A DNA stretch of 64,000 nucleotides from JBBTTE01 sp038064375. Lineage in GTDB: Bacteria > Patescibacteriota > Saccharimonadia > Saccharimonadales > UBA4665. The stretch is from the NCBI GenBank assembly GCA_038064375.1, contig JBBTTF010000004.1:1-64000 (forward strand). The letters run 5' to 3'. The notes under the pieces were generated by a model. It saw only the letters and a list, made by a program, of their open reading frames with translations, did not search any database and was not told where the DNA came from. Shown here one piece after another: positions 33,409 to 42,301 of the stretch (its first letter is position 1; the number at the start of each line of letters is the position of its first letter). Both the position numbers and the translations under genes were made by a program.

Positions 33409-35193
33409 ATGGACCGGTCAAATTTAAGACGGCCTGAGATAAAAACACAGCGCCAAACACCAAAAACAAACTTCGGAAATTCGCACCAACCTGTGACTGA
33501 GGTCTTGCCAGCACGTCCGCGACAGTTTATCGACCAACCTAGTCACCGGCCACGACCCAATCCAAGACCAATAATGCCTGAGTATCGACGAGCACCAGCT
33601 GAGCCACTGAGCACGTCATCAAGAACGCCCATATTTAAGGCAGCTGTACCGCTGACGACGAGCCAAGCCCCAGCCCAAAGCCACGAGATGAGCGTGGCCC
33701 AACAAATGCAACCATCTCAGGCACAGCCAACACAACCTCAGCGACCACCGATAGATATGGACCTGCCGGGCAGGGACAGCCCCTCGGCGTTCGAGTTGTT
33801 CCAGAAACGTGCCAAACGGCGCAGAATCCGTCGTCAGGCATCAAGAGCCATGGCCATTGCCGTGGTTTTGGTGATTACGGGCGGCGGTTTGCTATTCTCC
33901 CAGAGCTTCCTTAAGCTCAACAAAGTTTTTAAAGGTGGCACCGAAACCGCAGCAGCCCTAAAGGCTGACGTAAAGCCTGAGCTGCTCAAGGGTGAGGGTA
34001 GAGGGCGTATCAATATTCTGTTGCTTGGACGTGGTGGTGGTTCGCACGACGCTCCAGACCTGACAGATACTATTATGATTGCCAGCATCGACCCAGTTAA
34101 TAAGACGTCCATTCTTCTGAGTGTGCCCCGTGATCTTTGGGTGAATGTTCCTAATCAAGGTGTTATGAAGATAAATGCCGCCTTCCAAACAGGCGTTCAT
34201 AAGTATCTTGGTAAGAATGTTCAGAACAGTACCGACCCCAAAGCCATCAAAGCTGGTTTTGGCGTAGTTGATGACACGCTTGAGGAAGTTCTGGACATCA
34301 CAATTGATTACAATGTACTAGTTGATTTTCAGGCCTTCAAGCAAGCTGTTGATACCGTTGGTGGTGTAACGGTTAATGTTCCAACTGATCTGGTTGATCC
34401 GACAATGGCGTGGGAGAATGCCGGCAATGCCACCTTGGCGACGGCAGGTATACACGACTTTGACGGCGTTCACGCTCTTATATATGCTCGTTCACGCGAG
34501 ACAACTAGCGACTTTGCCCGTGGTGAGCGCCAACGAGCACTATTGGTAGCCTTAAAGGGCAGAGTTCAGAACCTAGGCACTCTAAGCAACCCTCTCAAGC
34601 TCTCAGGCCTATTGAATGCCTTTGGCGACAATATTCAGACTGACCTGTCGCTAAACAATGCGGCTCGTCTTGGCGGCATTATAAAGAGTATTAGCGATAT
34701 TAATGTGAAGTCTATCAGCCTGGCTGGTTCGCCCGATCAAACGCTGCCTGACGCCATTCCGCCTTATATAACGACTGGTAATATGAATGGTCAATCAATA
34801 GTTCTGCCCAAGTCAGGGCTGTTCAAATACAATGACATACAGCAGTTTGTGCGCGGCCAGTTTAAAGACCCTTACATAATCAAGGAGAAGGCTAAGATAC
34901 TAGTTCTGAACGGCACCGACATGCCAGGACTGGCTACGGCCAAGGCTGAGGAGCTCAAGAGCTACGGCTACAACGTCATGCAAACCGGCAACACCCCAAA
35001 TAGCGGCTGGACTACAACTACGCTAGTAGATGTCACTCACAAGAAGAAATATACCAAGAACTATCTAGAGCAACGCTTTGGTCAGAAGGCTGCCAACAGC
35101 TTATCCGACACAAGTATAGCCACGAATGGCGCAGACTTTGTTATCATAATAGGTAGCAATGAGGCCAATTCTACAGTCAATCAAGCCCACTAG
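33409..35193 (+). CDS. LytR-CpsA-Psr (LCP) family protein
   Basis: LCP enzymes transfer teichoic-acid-like or capsular polymers from lipid carriers to peptidoglycan. The product is 594 residues. A disordered Pro/Gln-rich N-terminal part (to about 140) precedes one membrane segment (about 145-165, AMAIAVVLVITGGGLLF). The LCP core (about 195-415) has DLTDTIMIASIDPVNKTSILLSVPRDLWV and the Arg residues of LIYARSRETTSDFARGERQ. A C-terminal LytR-C domain (about 500-590, LVLNGTDMPGLATAKAEEL) may bind peptidoglycan. A -10 box (33387-33392, TATAAT) lies just ahead. The start at 33409 follows the promoter. Confidence 0.92.
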   Translation: MDRSNLRRPEIKTQRQTPKTNFGNSHQPVTEVLPARPRQFIDQPSHRPRPNPRPIMPEYRRAPAEPLSTSSRTPIFKAAVPLTTSQAPAQSHEMSVAQQMQPSQAQPTQPQRPPIDMDLPGRDSPSAFELFQKRAKRRRIRRQASRAMAIAVVLVITGGGLLFSQSFLKLNKVFKGGTETAAALKADVKPELLKGEGRGRINILLLGRGGGSHDAPDLTDTIMIASIDPVNKTSILLSVPRDLWVNVPNQGVMKINAAFQTGVHKYLGKNVQNSTDPKAIKAGFGVVDDTLEEVLDITIDYNVLVDFQAFKQAVDTVGGVTVNVPTDLVDPTMAWENAGNATLATAGIHDFDGVHALIYARSRETTSDFARGERQRALLVALKGRVQNLGTLSNPLKLSGLLNAFGDNIQTDLSLNNAARLGGIIKSISDINVKSISLAGSPDQTLPDAIPPYITTGNMNGQSIVLPKSGLFKYNDIQQFVRGQFKDPYIIKEKAKILVLNGTDMPGLATAKAEELKSYGYNVMQTGNTPNSGWTTTTLVDVTHKKKYTKNYLEQRFGQKAANSLSDTSIATNGADFVIIIGSNEANSTVNQAH

Positions 35194-35908
35194 CGGTGTA
35201 GCTCACTTCTTACACCTTGTATTCGTGCTGGTCTTGCCAGTAATCGTTTTTATCCTTGTACGTCTTAATTTTGCCCAATTGGCGATACTGACGATCGTGT
35301 TGAGCAAGTGGCGTATGTTCGCTGTTCGACCACGCTTCTGGGCTGCCAATATTCGTGCCAACTCTATCGACTTGATGGTCGGTATGTCGGTAGTAGTGTT
35401 CATGACGCAAGTCGATAGTCCTAGTATCCAGCTAATTTGGACTGTTCTGTATGCTATCTGGCTGACTGCTATCAAGCCTAAGTCCGGCGTGCCGATGATT
35501 ACGGCGCAAGCCTTTATTGGTCAGCTGGCGGCCTTGTCGGCCTTATATTTGGTATGGGTTGATGGACCCGTCTTTGGTCTGACCCTGCTAACTGGTCTAT
35601 TCTGCTTCTTGGCTGCCAGACACTTCCTAGATGCCTTTGATGAGCCATACGCTAAGATGTTGGCCTACGTCTGGGGTTACTTCGGCGCTTCCATGGCGTG
35701 GCTTCTTAGCCACTGGTTGCTTTACTACCATGGCGTGGCGCAGACAACTTTATTACTCAGTACACTTGGCTATGGTTTAGCCGTACTCTATTACCTTGAT
35801 CACAACGACCGCTTGAGCAAGGGAATCCGTCGCCAGTTCATCTTTATCATGGTTGCTATCGTGGTTGTGGTCTTGGCTTTCTCCGACTGGGGAGACAAGG
35901 TAGTCTAG
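35159..35908 (+). CDS. multi-pass membrane protein of unknown function
   Basis: The product is 249 residues with about six to seven hydrophobic segments (near 22-45, 70-90, 95-112, 120-165, 180-215 and 228-246). No transporter or enzyme motif is recognised. Its start overlaps the end of the LCP gene by 35 bases, so the two are translationally linked and the product probably works in envelope biogenesis. Its length and segment spacing recall hypothetical CPR membrane proteins. The function is unknown. Confidence 0.75.
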   Translation: MRPILQSIKPTSGVAHFLHLVFVLVLPVIVFILVRLNFAQLAILTIVLSKWRMFAVRPRFWAANIRANSIDLMVGMSVVVFMTQVDSPSIQLIWTVLYAIWLTAIKPKSGVPMITAQAFIGQLAALSALYLVWVDGPVFGLTLLTGLFCFLAARHFLDAFDEPYAKMLAYVWGYFGASMAWLLSHWLLYYHGVAQTTLLLSTLGYGLAVLYYLDHNDRLSKGIRRQFIFIMVAIVVVVLAFSDWGDKVV

Positions 35909-35941
35909 TCACTTAGGCCGTTGTCAAAGCTACATTTGTCG

Positions 35942-36787
35942 TTATGATTGGTCAATGCGGGCACGTTTGAAGAGTTGAATGAAGTCTTTGGTCTTGTATA
36001 GCTTGTAGCCGGCTTGGGCAGCAATCTTGTCTAACTCACCGTGCTGAGCAGGCAAAGACTCAATTAATAAATACAACGGCTGCTTTGGCGAATTGCCGAT
36101 CTGGCCAAAGAGTCGCTTGTACAGGTCTAGGCCGTCTTTGCCTCCAAAAAGAGCTATCTTGGGCTCGAACGCCGCCGCCTCGTTAATAGGGTATTCATCT
36201 GGTACGTAAGGCAGGTTGCACAGCAATACGTCATAGGCTACAGGTGCGTTCGCTAAGAGATCGCTTATAATCACGCTTAAGCTTATTGTAAATTTATCTA
36301 CATTGATTTTGGCAATTTTGACGGCTTCGTCACTTATCTCTAACAGATCAACTGTGCAATTTGGTACTTCTAGGGCGGCTGTGATGCCTAGTGCGCCGCT
36401 GCCCGTACCTACATCGGCTACAAGCACTTTGCTATCAATTTCTTGCCACTGAGGCTCACTTGAGACCAACTCCTTAAAGAGATCAATAATAGCCTCCGAC
36501 TCGGGCCTCGGCTCAAGCACGTCTGGCGTGATCACAAAATCACGACCATAGAACTCGCTGTGTTCACGTATGTAGGCAAGGGGCTCATGAGCGACCCTGC
36601 GGTTGAGCAACTTTTTGAGTTTTGCCTGTTGGTCCTTTGATAATTCTGTTTCTGGTTCGGCCAGCAGGCGGGCACGATTGATGCCAAGCGTGTCTTCTAG
36701 CAGAACTAGACAATCTAGCCGAGCTGTAGTGACTCCATTGGTTTCGAGTAATTTTGTGCTGACTCGCAGCCATTCATTAACATTCAT
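35942..36787 (-). CDS. prmC: release factor glutamine methyltransferase PrmC
   Basis: PrmC methylates the Gln of the GGQ motif in release factors. The 281-residue product has an N-terminal helical substrate domain (1-80). The Rossmann core carries VADVGTGSGALGITAALE (about 142-159), which binds S-adenosylmethionine. The catalytic motif appears as NLPYVPDE (about 213-220); the family usually has NPPY, so the first Pro is Leu here. A TATACT hexamer (36796-36801) ends eight bases before the ATG. The target prfA is encoded nearby (39087-40142). Confidence 0.9.
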   Translation of the reverse strand: MNVNEWLRVSTKLLETNGVTTARLDCLVLLEDTLGINRARLLAEPETELSKDQQAKLKKLLNRRVAHEPLAYIREHSEFYGRDFVITPDVLEPRPESEAIIDLFKELVSSEPQWQEIDSKVLVADVGTGSGALGITAALEVPNCTVDLLEISDEAVKIAKINVDKFTISLSVIISDLLANAPVAYDVLLCNLPYVPDEYPINEAAAFEPKIALFGGKDGLDLYKRLFGQIGNSPKQPLYLLIESLPAQHGELDKIAAQAGYKLYKTKDFIQLFKRARIDQS

Positions 36788-36845
36788 TAATTAATAGTAT
36801 AGCTTCAAATGAATATACAGCTACGTATGTTAGGATAGATCGTAG

Positions 36846-37928
36846 ATGAGTAGGGTATATAACTTTAGTGCTGGTCCAAGCACGTTGCCAGAGGTTGTTC
36901 TACAAAGGGCCCAGAGCCAGCTCTTGGACTATAAAGGCGCAGGTATGAGCGTCATGGAAATGAGCCATCGCAGTGCCGAGTTCATGGCTATAGCTCGCCA
37001 AGCCGAAGCTGACATCAGAGAGCTGATGAAAATACCCGACAACTACAAAGTATTATTTTTGCAAGGTGGCGCGACAGGGCAGTTTGCAGCGATTCCTCTT
37101 AACTTGGCCAAGCAATCAGATAGAGCTGATTATATTATCACTGGAATGTGGGGCAAGAAGGCCTACAAAGAGGCACAGAAGTATCTAGATAACGCAGCAG
37201 TAGCCGCCGAGGCTGATCCTTACACCTCGATTCCCAAGCAGTCCGACTGGAATCTAAGCCCCGACTCCAAGTACGTTCACATAACGGTCAATGAGACGAT
37301 CCACGGTGTGGCTTTTACGGATATTCCGGATGTTGGCGATGTGCCGCTAGTGGGCGATATTAGCTCAACGATTTGTAGTCGACCTTTGGACGTCAGTAAG
37401 TTTGGCGTCTTGTATGCTGGCTCTCAGAAGAACCTAGGTCCAGCCGGGCTAACGGTGGTTATCATCAGGGATGATTTGCTAGAACATGCCCGTTCTCATA
37501 CGCCAGCTGTCTGGCACTGGGCTGATAAGTCAGCGGCTGAGTCGATGCTTAACACGCCGCCGACTTATAGTTGGTATATGGCTGGATTGGTACTGGACTG
37601 GCTCAAGAACGACATCGGTGGGTTAGACAAAATGGCCGCCATAAACAAGCGCAAAAGCGATAAGCTCTACGCATATATTGATGAATCTGGTTTTTACTCT
37701 AACCCTGTTCAGCTGGAGTTTAGGTCGGGTATGAACGTGCCGTTTGTTATGGCTGACGCTGAGCTTGATAAGGTATTTGTCAAAGAAGCCGAGGAGCAAG
37801 GGCTAGTCAATTTGGGCGGGCACAGAAGTGTTGGCGGTATGCGGGCCAGTATTTATAACGCCATGCCTGAGGACGGAGTGAGTGCTTTAATAAAATTTAT
37901 GAAGGAGTTCGAGAAAAAACATGGCTAA
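36846..37928 (+). CDS. serC: phosphoserine aminotransferase
   Basis: The PLP enzyme converts 3-phosphohydroxypyruvate and glutamate to phosphoserine. The 360-residue product begins VYNFSAGPSTLPEVVL, the family start. The PLP-lysine region is GVLYAGSQKNLGPAGLTVVI (about 190-209). A -10-like TAGGAT (36831-36836) ends nine bases before the ATG. It overlaps serA by eight bases. A serine branch is unusual in such reduced genomes, and serB is not in this window. Confidence 0.93.
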   Translation: MSRVYNFSAGPSTLPEVVLQRAQSQLLDYKGAGMSVMEMSHRSAEFMAIARQAEADIRELMKIPDNYKVLFLQGGATGQFAAIPLNLAKQSDRADYIITGMWGKKAYKEAQKYLDNAAVAAEADPYTSIPKQSDWNLSPDSKYVHITVNETIHGVAFTDIPDVGDVPLVGDISSTICSRPLDVSKFGVLYAGSQKNLGPAGLTVVIIRDDLLEHARSHTPAVWHWADKSAAESMLNTPPTYSWYMAGLVLDWLKNDIGGLDKMAAINKRKSDKLYAYIDESGFYSNPVQLEFRSGMNVPFVMADAELDKVFVKEAEEQGLVNLGGHRSVGGMRASIYNAMPEDGVSALIKFMKEFEKKHG

Positions 37929-39084
37929 ATTCAAGATCAAAACCTACAATACTATTTCTCAGATTGGACTCGATAAGTTCGGGCAAGATTACGAACTTGG
38001 CGCAGACCTCAACGACCCAGATGCAATAATGCTCAGGTCATATAACTTGCATGACGAGGCACTGAGCGACAGTGTTTTGGCAGTTGGCCGTGCTGGCGCA
38101 GGCACTAATAATATTCCTGTAGATGATTTAGCTCAAAAGGGAATTGTTGTCTTCAATGCCCCCGGTGCTAACGCCAACTCTGTTAAGGAGCTAGTGATAG
38201 CTGGTATGTTGTTAGCTGCGCGCAATTTGCCGGACGCCCTAAGCTATGTCAGCGGACTAGGCGAAGAAGGCATGAAAGAGGCAGTAGAAGCCGGCAAAAA
38301 GAAGTATGCTGGCAGCGAACTCCGCGGCAAAACACTGGGTATTATCGGTCTCGGTGCCATCGGCTACAGAGTGGCCAATAGTGCCACGGACTTGGGTATG
38401 AAAGTGCTCGGTTACGATCCCGCCATGACAGTTAGCAATGCGTGGCAGCTGTCACCAGCAGTTGATAAGATTGATGATCTTGATGTCTTGTTGGAGCAGA
38501 GCGACTTTGTGACTATTCACGTACCTTTATTGGATGCTACTCGTGGTCTACTGAGCGCCGAAAAGCTGGCTATGATGAAGCCCTCGGCCGTTTTACTTAA
38601 CTTTGCACGAGATGAACTAGTTGATGAGCCAGCTCTGATAAAGCTATTGGATGAAGGCAAGCTAAGTCAGTATGTGTCGGACTTTCCTAACACTATAACT
38701 AAGGGACATGACAAGATAATTGACTTGCCTCACTTAGGCGCCAGTACAGAAGAAGCCGAAGACAGCTGCGCCATAATGATCGCCGATCAACTTCAGGAAT
38801 ACCTTGAAAACGGCAACATACAGTGTTCGGTTAACTTCCCAGAAGCTAAGCTGGCGCGCAAGGGCAGTAGTCGTTTGACTCTGGCCCACAAGAACGAGGC
38901 TGGTGTGGTAGCTCAAATAACCCAGATATTGGGTACAGCCAGCATTAATATTGTCGAGCTCCTCAACAAGAGCCGTGGCGACCTAGCTTATACAATTATT
39001 GACCTCGAGGTAAATGAGGTGCCTGACACGGTCCAGCAGAACCTGCAAAATATACCGTCACTACTCAGGTACAGAATAATTTAA
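37921..39084 (+). CDS. serA: D-3-phosphoglycerate dehydrogenase
   Basis: The NAD enzyme starts the phosphorylated serine pathway. The 387-residue product has a Rossmann motif TLGIIGLGAIGYRVA (about 137-151). The catalytic trio is spread along the chain: Arg near NFARDEL, Glu, and His in LPHLGAST. A C-terminal ACT domain (about 320-385, NEAGVVAQITQILGTASINIVE) could sense serine. It is the short form without the intervening domain. Its start overlaps the serC stop by eight bases, and it makes the substrate of serC. The serC-serA order recalls Bacteroidetes-type pairs (recollection, not tested). Confidence 0.93.
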   Translation: MAKFKIKTYNTISQIGLDKFGQDYELGADLNDPDAIMLRSYNLHDEALSDSVLAVGRAGAGTNNIPVDDLAQKGIVVFNAPGANANSVKELVIAGMLLAARNLPDALSYVSGLGEEGMKEAVEAGKKKYAGSELRGKTLGIIGLGAIGYRVANSATDLGMKVLGYDPAMTVSNAWQLSPAVDKIDDLDVLLEQSDFVTIHVPLLDATRGLLSAEKLAMMKPSAVLLNFARDELVDEPALIKLLDEGKLSQYVSDFPNTITKGHDKIIDLPHLGASTEEAEDSCAIMIADQLQEYLENGNIQCSVNFPEAKLARKGSSRLTLAHKNEAGVVAQITQILGTASINIVELLNKSRGDLAYTIIDLEVNEVPDTVQQNLQNIPSLLRYRII

Positions 39085-39086
39085 GC

Positions 39087-40142
39087 TTATTCGCTGCTAA
39101 GCAGTTCGTGTTCAGCCTTTTGTAAAGCTTCAACTAAATCGTCAATGTCACCAGCTAGGGCGGCAGGGATGTTGCTGCGGCTGTAACTGATACGGTGATC
39201 AGTTATGCGGTCTTGAGGGAAGTTGTAGGTTCTTATCTTCTCGCTACGGTCTCCGGAGCCGATAAGCTTCTTGCGGGCTTCTGAGGACTCTTTTTGCTCT
39301 TCATCTATTTTTTGTTGGAGAAGGCGGGAGCGTAGGACGCTCATGGCTTTGGCTTTGTTCTTGATCTGGGACTTTTCGTCTTGGTTGGATACTACTAATC
39401 CGGAAGGAATGTGGGTGATTCGGACTGCAGAGTCGGTAGTATTAACTGATTGACCACCGTGACCACCACTGCGGTAGACGTCAATGCGCAAGTCATTAGG
39501 ATTGATCTCGATGTCTGATTCTTCGGCTTCCGGTAGAACGGCAACAGTAGTAGTTGAGGTATGAATGCGGCCTTGGCTCTCGGTAACAGGAACGCGCTGT
39601 ACTCGGTGCACACCAGCCTCAAACTTCAGATTCTTATAAGCGTCGACGCCGCGGACGGCAAAAGTGATTTCGTTAAAGCCGCCAACCTCGTTGGGTGTTT
39701 CGTTGAGTAGCTCCAACTTGTAGTTGTGAGCTTCTGCCCAACGCGCGTACATGCGATATAACTCGCCGGCAAAAAGGCTAGACTCGTCACCACCGGCAGC
39801 GGCACGGATTTCTATGATAACGTCGCGCTCGTTATTGGGATCAACAGGGGTGAGGGCTTCGATCAGAGCCTCTTGGTTGGCAGATATTTTGGGTTCTAGC
39901 TCTTCAAGTTCTGCGGAAGCCATTTGCTGCATTTCGGTGTCTGAACTATTTTTGAGTTCTTCGGCTGAGGCCTTGGCCTCGATAAGCTTCTTTTTGGTGT
40001 CAAACAACGCAACAATAGACTCCACATCACTGCGACGTTTGGCCAGCTTGGGATAGTTTTTATCAGCAAAAACAGACGGATCTTGGAGTTTGGTCTCAAG
40101 ATCTGCTAGTTCTCCGCGGAATGATTGTTCTTTGCTGTCCAT
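39087..40142 (-). CDS. prfA: peptide chain release factor 1
   Basis: RF1 reads UAA and UAG. The 351-residue product has the GGQ motif in RSGGHGGQSVNTTDSAVR (about 222-239). The codon-recognition domain has the RF1-type PVTESQGRIHTS segment (about 180-191). The N-terminal domain is helical and acidic. It is convergent with serA, separated by two bases. PrmC, its modifying enzyme, is encoded just 2.3 kb away on the same strand. RF2 is present at 61132-62217, so both factors exist. Confidence 0.95.
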   Translation of the reverse strand: MDSKEQSFRGELADLETKLQDPSVFADKNYPKLAKRRSDVESIVALFDTKKKLIEAKASAEELKNSSDTEMQQMASAELEELEPKISANQEALIEALTPVDPNNERDVIIEIRAAAGGDESSLFAGELYRMYARWAEAHNYKLELLNETPNEVGGFNEITFAVRGVDAYKNLKFEAGVHRVQRVPVTESQGRIHTSTTTVAVLPEAEESDIEINPNDLRIDVYRSGGHGGQSVNTTDSAVRITHIPSGLVVSNQDEKSQIKNKAKAMSVLRSRLLQQKIDEEQKESSEARKKLIGSGDRSEKIRTYNFPQDRITDHRISYSRSNIPAALAGDIDDLVEALQKAEHELLSSE

Positions 40143-40170
40143 AATGGTTTCGCTTTAGTTAGTATATAGG

Positions 40171-40203
40171 TAAATAAAAACACCAGAAAAACATTCGGGT
40201 GTT
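40171..40203 (-). terminator. rpmE terminator
   Basis: Read on the minus strand, AACACC (40203-40198) and GGTGTT (40184-40179) form a six-base stem with a 13-base loop, followed by TTTTTATTTA. It lies directly behind the rpmE stop. Confidence 0.65.
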
Positions 40204-40218
40204 AGTAATGGAACTTAG

Positions 40219-40581
40219 CTATTGCTTAGGGGTTTTGAGGTTGTTCTCAGCTTGTACTTCGGCCTTGGCGATCTTGGCGGCCTCACGAACGGATTCTTTC
40301 TTGGCGGCAGCGGCACGCTTGTCCTTGTTGGCGGCACCGGCAGCGGCACGAGCCTTGAACTTGTCGACGCGACCTTCTATGTCTAGGATGCGTTCTTCAC
40401 CGGTGAAGAAGGGGTGAGAAGCGCTAGTGATGTGAACTTTAACCAATGGGTATTCGTTGCCGTCGTCCCACTTAGTAGTTTCTTCTGTCTTAGCAGTAGA
40501 ACGCGTCAAAAAACGAAAACCGTTGTTGAGGTCTTCAAACACCATAAGCTGGTAGTTATCTGGGTGAATGCTCTTTCTCAT
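40219..40581 (-). CDS. rpmE: 50S ribosomal protein L31 (type B-like, with basic extension)
   Basis: The product is 120 residues, starting MRKSIHPDNYQLMVFED. The zinc-free type B pattern is visible: no CxxC, and a HPFFTGEERILDIEGRVDKF end (about 58-77). A further Ala/Lys-rich tail of some 43 residues follows, longer than standard L31 (about 80-90). The start at 40581 is chosen over an upstream in-frame ATG at 40602. A TATACT hexamer lies 12 bases ahead. The gene ends at a terminator. Confidence 0.88.
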   Translation of the reverse strand: MRKSIHPDNYQLMVFEDLNNGFRFLTRSTAKTEETTKWDDGNEYPLVKVHITSASHPFFTGEERILDIEGRVDKFKARAAAGAANKDKRAAAAKKESVREAAKIAKAEVQAENNLKTPKQ

Positions 40582-40741
40582 AATCGAATTATTAGTATAC
40601 ACATCTGTTAGCTTCGAGTCAACAGGCTAAGATTGGGTGGAATAATTTATTCCTAACCTCACTGCCCATAATAATTTTTAATAAATATTATTAAACCCCA
40701 CATAAAGCAGTGTGGGAAAACTTGTCTGATACTATATTGGC

Positions 40742-41395
40742 ATGATTAAAGCAGTGATTTTTGACATGGACGGTTTGCTGATCGATAGCGAACCATTGTG
40801 GCGCAAGGCCCAAGCTCAGGCGTTCAAAACAGTTGGAATAGAACCGACAGATGAGGACTATGACCGCTACATGGGTCGCGGAATAAAAGAAGTTGTGGAG
40901 CAGTGGTACCATGAAAAGCCTTGGGAGAGTCCCAGCCAAAAAGAAATCGAAGACCTTATAGTCGAGGATTTGATTGCCTTGGTTAAAAGCGAAGGTAAGC
41001 TGCGCAAAGGCGTGCAACAAGCCATAGATATCTGTAAAGCCGCCTCATTACCGATGGCGATAGCATCTTCCTCGTACAATCTGATTATTGACGCAACAGT
41101 GGATAGGTTAGAGATTCGCGAGCACTTTGATCACTTGCATTCCGCCGAGCATGAAACTCATAGTAAGCCTCACCCCGCCGTATTCATAACCACCGCCGAG
41201 CTACTTGGCGTAGTGCCACAGGATTGTTTGGTGTTTGAGGATTCTCCATCTGGAGTTTTGGCTGCCAAAGCAGCAAAAATGAAGTGCGTAGCCGTGCCTG
41301 AGTCAAGCGTGCGAGAACACCCATATATACTGACGGCTGATGTTGTGATTGATTCGTTAGAAGAGTTTACGTCTGAGATGCTAGCTGAGCTGTAA
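40742..41395 (+). CDS. HAD-superfamily phosphatase (beta-phosphoglucomutase-like)
   Basis: The product is 217 residues. Motif I DMDGLL (8-13), motif II around MAIASSS (about 103-109), and motifs III/IV with SKPHPAVF and VFEDSPSGVLAAKAAKM (about 160-176) place it with subgroup I HAD enzymes. The cap domain at 17-85 is helical. It resembles YniC/HxpB-type sugar phosphatases; the substrate is not determinable. An extended -10 TGATACTAT (-10 at 40730-40735) ends six bases before the ATG, so it is leaderless. Monocistronic. Confidence 0.88.
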   Translation: MIKAVIFDMDGLLIDSEPLWRKAQAQAFKTVGIEPTDEDYDRYMGRGIKEVVEQWYHEKPWESPSQKEIEDLIVEDLIALVKSEGKLRKGVQQAIDICKAASLPMAIASSSYNLIIDATVDRLEIREHFDHLHSAEHETHSKPHPAVFITTAELLGVVPQDCLVFEDSPSGVLAAKAAKMKCVAVPESSVREHPYILTADVVIDSLEEFTSEMLAEL

Positions 41396-41399
41396 AGCT

Positions 41400-41999
41400 C
41401 TACTTGATAATACCTAGCTCATGGCTACGATAAATAGCGTGAGAAGCGCCACGCACTCCCAATTTGCCAAACAGTGGTTTCTTGGATGTCCTTATCGCTT
41501 CGCGATTTTTACCAAAATGATTTGCAATGGTCTGAGTTTGATGGCCGGCTGCTATAAGTCTGATAATCTTACGTTCCTTGCTCGATAGCCTAACCGAAGG
41601 GTCGGTCTCGACTTCAACTTCCAGAATCTTCCGGACTGCTGCGCGGTTGACTACCGATGGAAGGTTAGGGGCGTTGAACTTCTCCATCAACGCCTCTTGG
41701 GTTGCCTCAATTTCTGGCATGTCGGCTGCAAGCATGCTGGCTATTTCTTCTGTCTTACCGCCTCTTGCGGTTAGGAATAATACGTTTGCTTCATCATCAA
41801 CAAGTTCGAACGGGTCGTGTTGCGGCGTAACAAGAGTATCTGTAACTAATATCGGTTCGACTAGCCTAAGGTGTGGAGTTCTAGGTACGTCAGCAAAAAT
41901 ATCCTCATTTGGCGAGACCTCTACAGTTCTTAATTCGGCTGACTGTCCTGAAATAAAAAATCCTTCCCCCGTGACATGGGAAAGAATAGAGCAAAACAT
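41400..41999 (-). CDS. protein with C-terminal LuxR-type helix-turn-helix
   Basis: The product is 199 residues. The C-terminal 60 residues look like a LuxR/FixJ-type DNA-binding domain (LSSKERKIIRLIAAGHQTQTIANHF, about 137-161), followed by a recognition-helix-like KNREAIRTSKKPLFGKLGV. The N-terminal 130 residues do not show a receiver or other known domain, so the sensor is unrecognised. The start is uncertain: ATG at 41999 has only a weak upstream element (GATATT). It is convergent with the HAD gene by five bases. The targets are unknown. Confidence 0.7.
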   Translation of the reverse strand: MFCSILSHVTGEGFFISGQSAELRTVEVSPNEDIFADVPRTPHLRLVEPILVTDTLVTPQHDPFELVDDEANVLFLTARGGKTEEIASMLAADMPEIEATQEALMEKFNAPNLPSVVNRAAVRKILEVEVETDPSVRLSSKERKIIRLIAAGHQTQTIANHFGKNREAIRTSKKPLFGKLGVRGASHAIYRSHELGIIK

Positions 42000-42301
42000 G
42001 CAAATATCTTTCCCGAACCCGGGACTAGATGGGGCACCAACACCTTAATGATAGGTAGGTTGCCGGCAGGTCATAAAGCTAGGTCTCTCGCTGCGCTCTT
42101 TATACTTCCAAATTGTTAATACACTGATTATAGCATATAAATCGCATTTGCATATACACGGAGTTCGTCAAAGGACTTGCAACAGATAACGGTCTCTGTT
42201 AAGATGAATGAACAATTAATTAATCAGGTTAGGGTTTGATCCTCCTGTGCGGCACCTCCTAAGGACCACACGGGCTCCTAATCGAAGAGAAAGGACCTAT
42301 C
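42000..42301 (+). promoter_or_regulatory. rpsB upstream region: promoter and structured leader
   Basis: The 302 bases hold no gene. TTGCAA (42177-42182), 17 bases and TAAGAT (42200-42205) form a promoter, giving a leader of about 90 nt. The leader contains a CCTGTG/CACACGG stem with one bulged C (about 42253-42284) and repeated CTCCT tracts complementary to purine-rich segments. An rpsB-type autoregulatory leader controlled by S2 is known in other bacteria and is plausible here (inference). The 42010-42120 part shows only a small TCCCG-GGTT-CGGGA-type hairpin near 42010-42025. Confidence 0.5.

Noticed and set aside
42005..42050. tRNA-like end (CCCGGGTTCGGGA on the minus strand)
   Set aside because: Only a short TCCCG-GGTT-CGGGA hairpin; no acceptor, D or anticodon arms.
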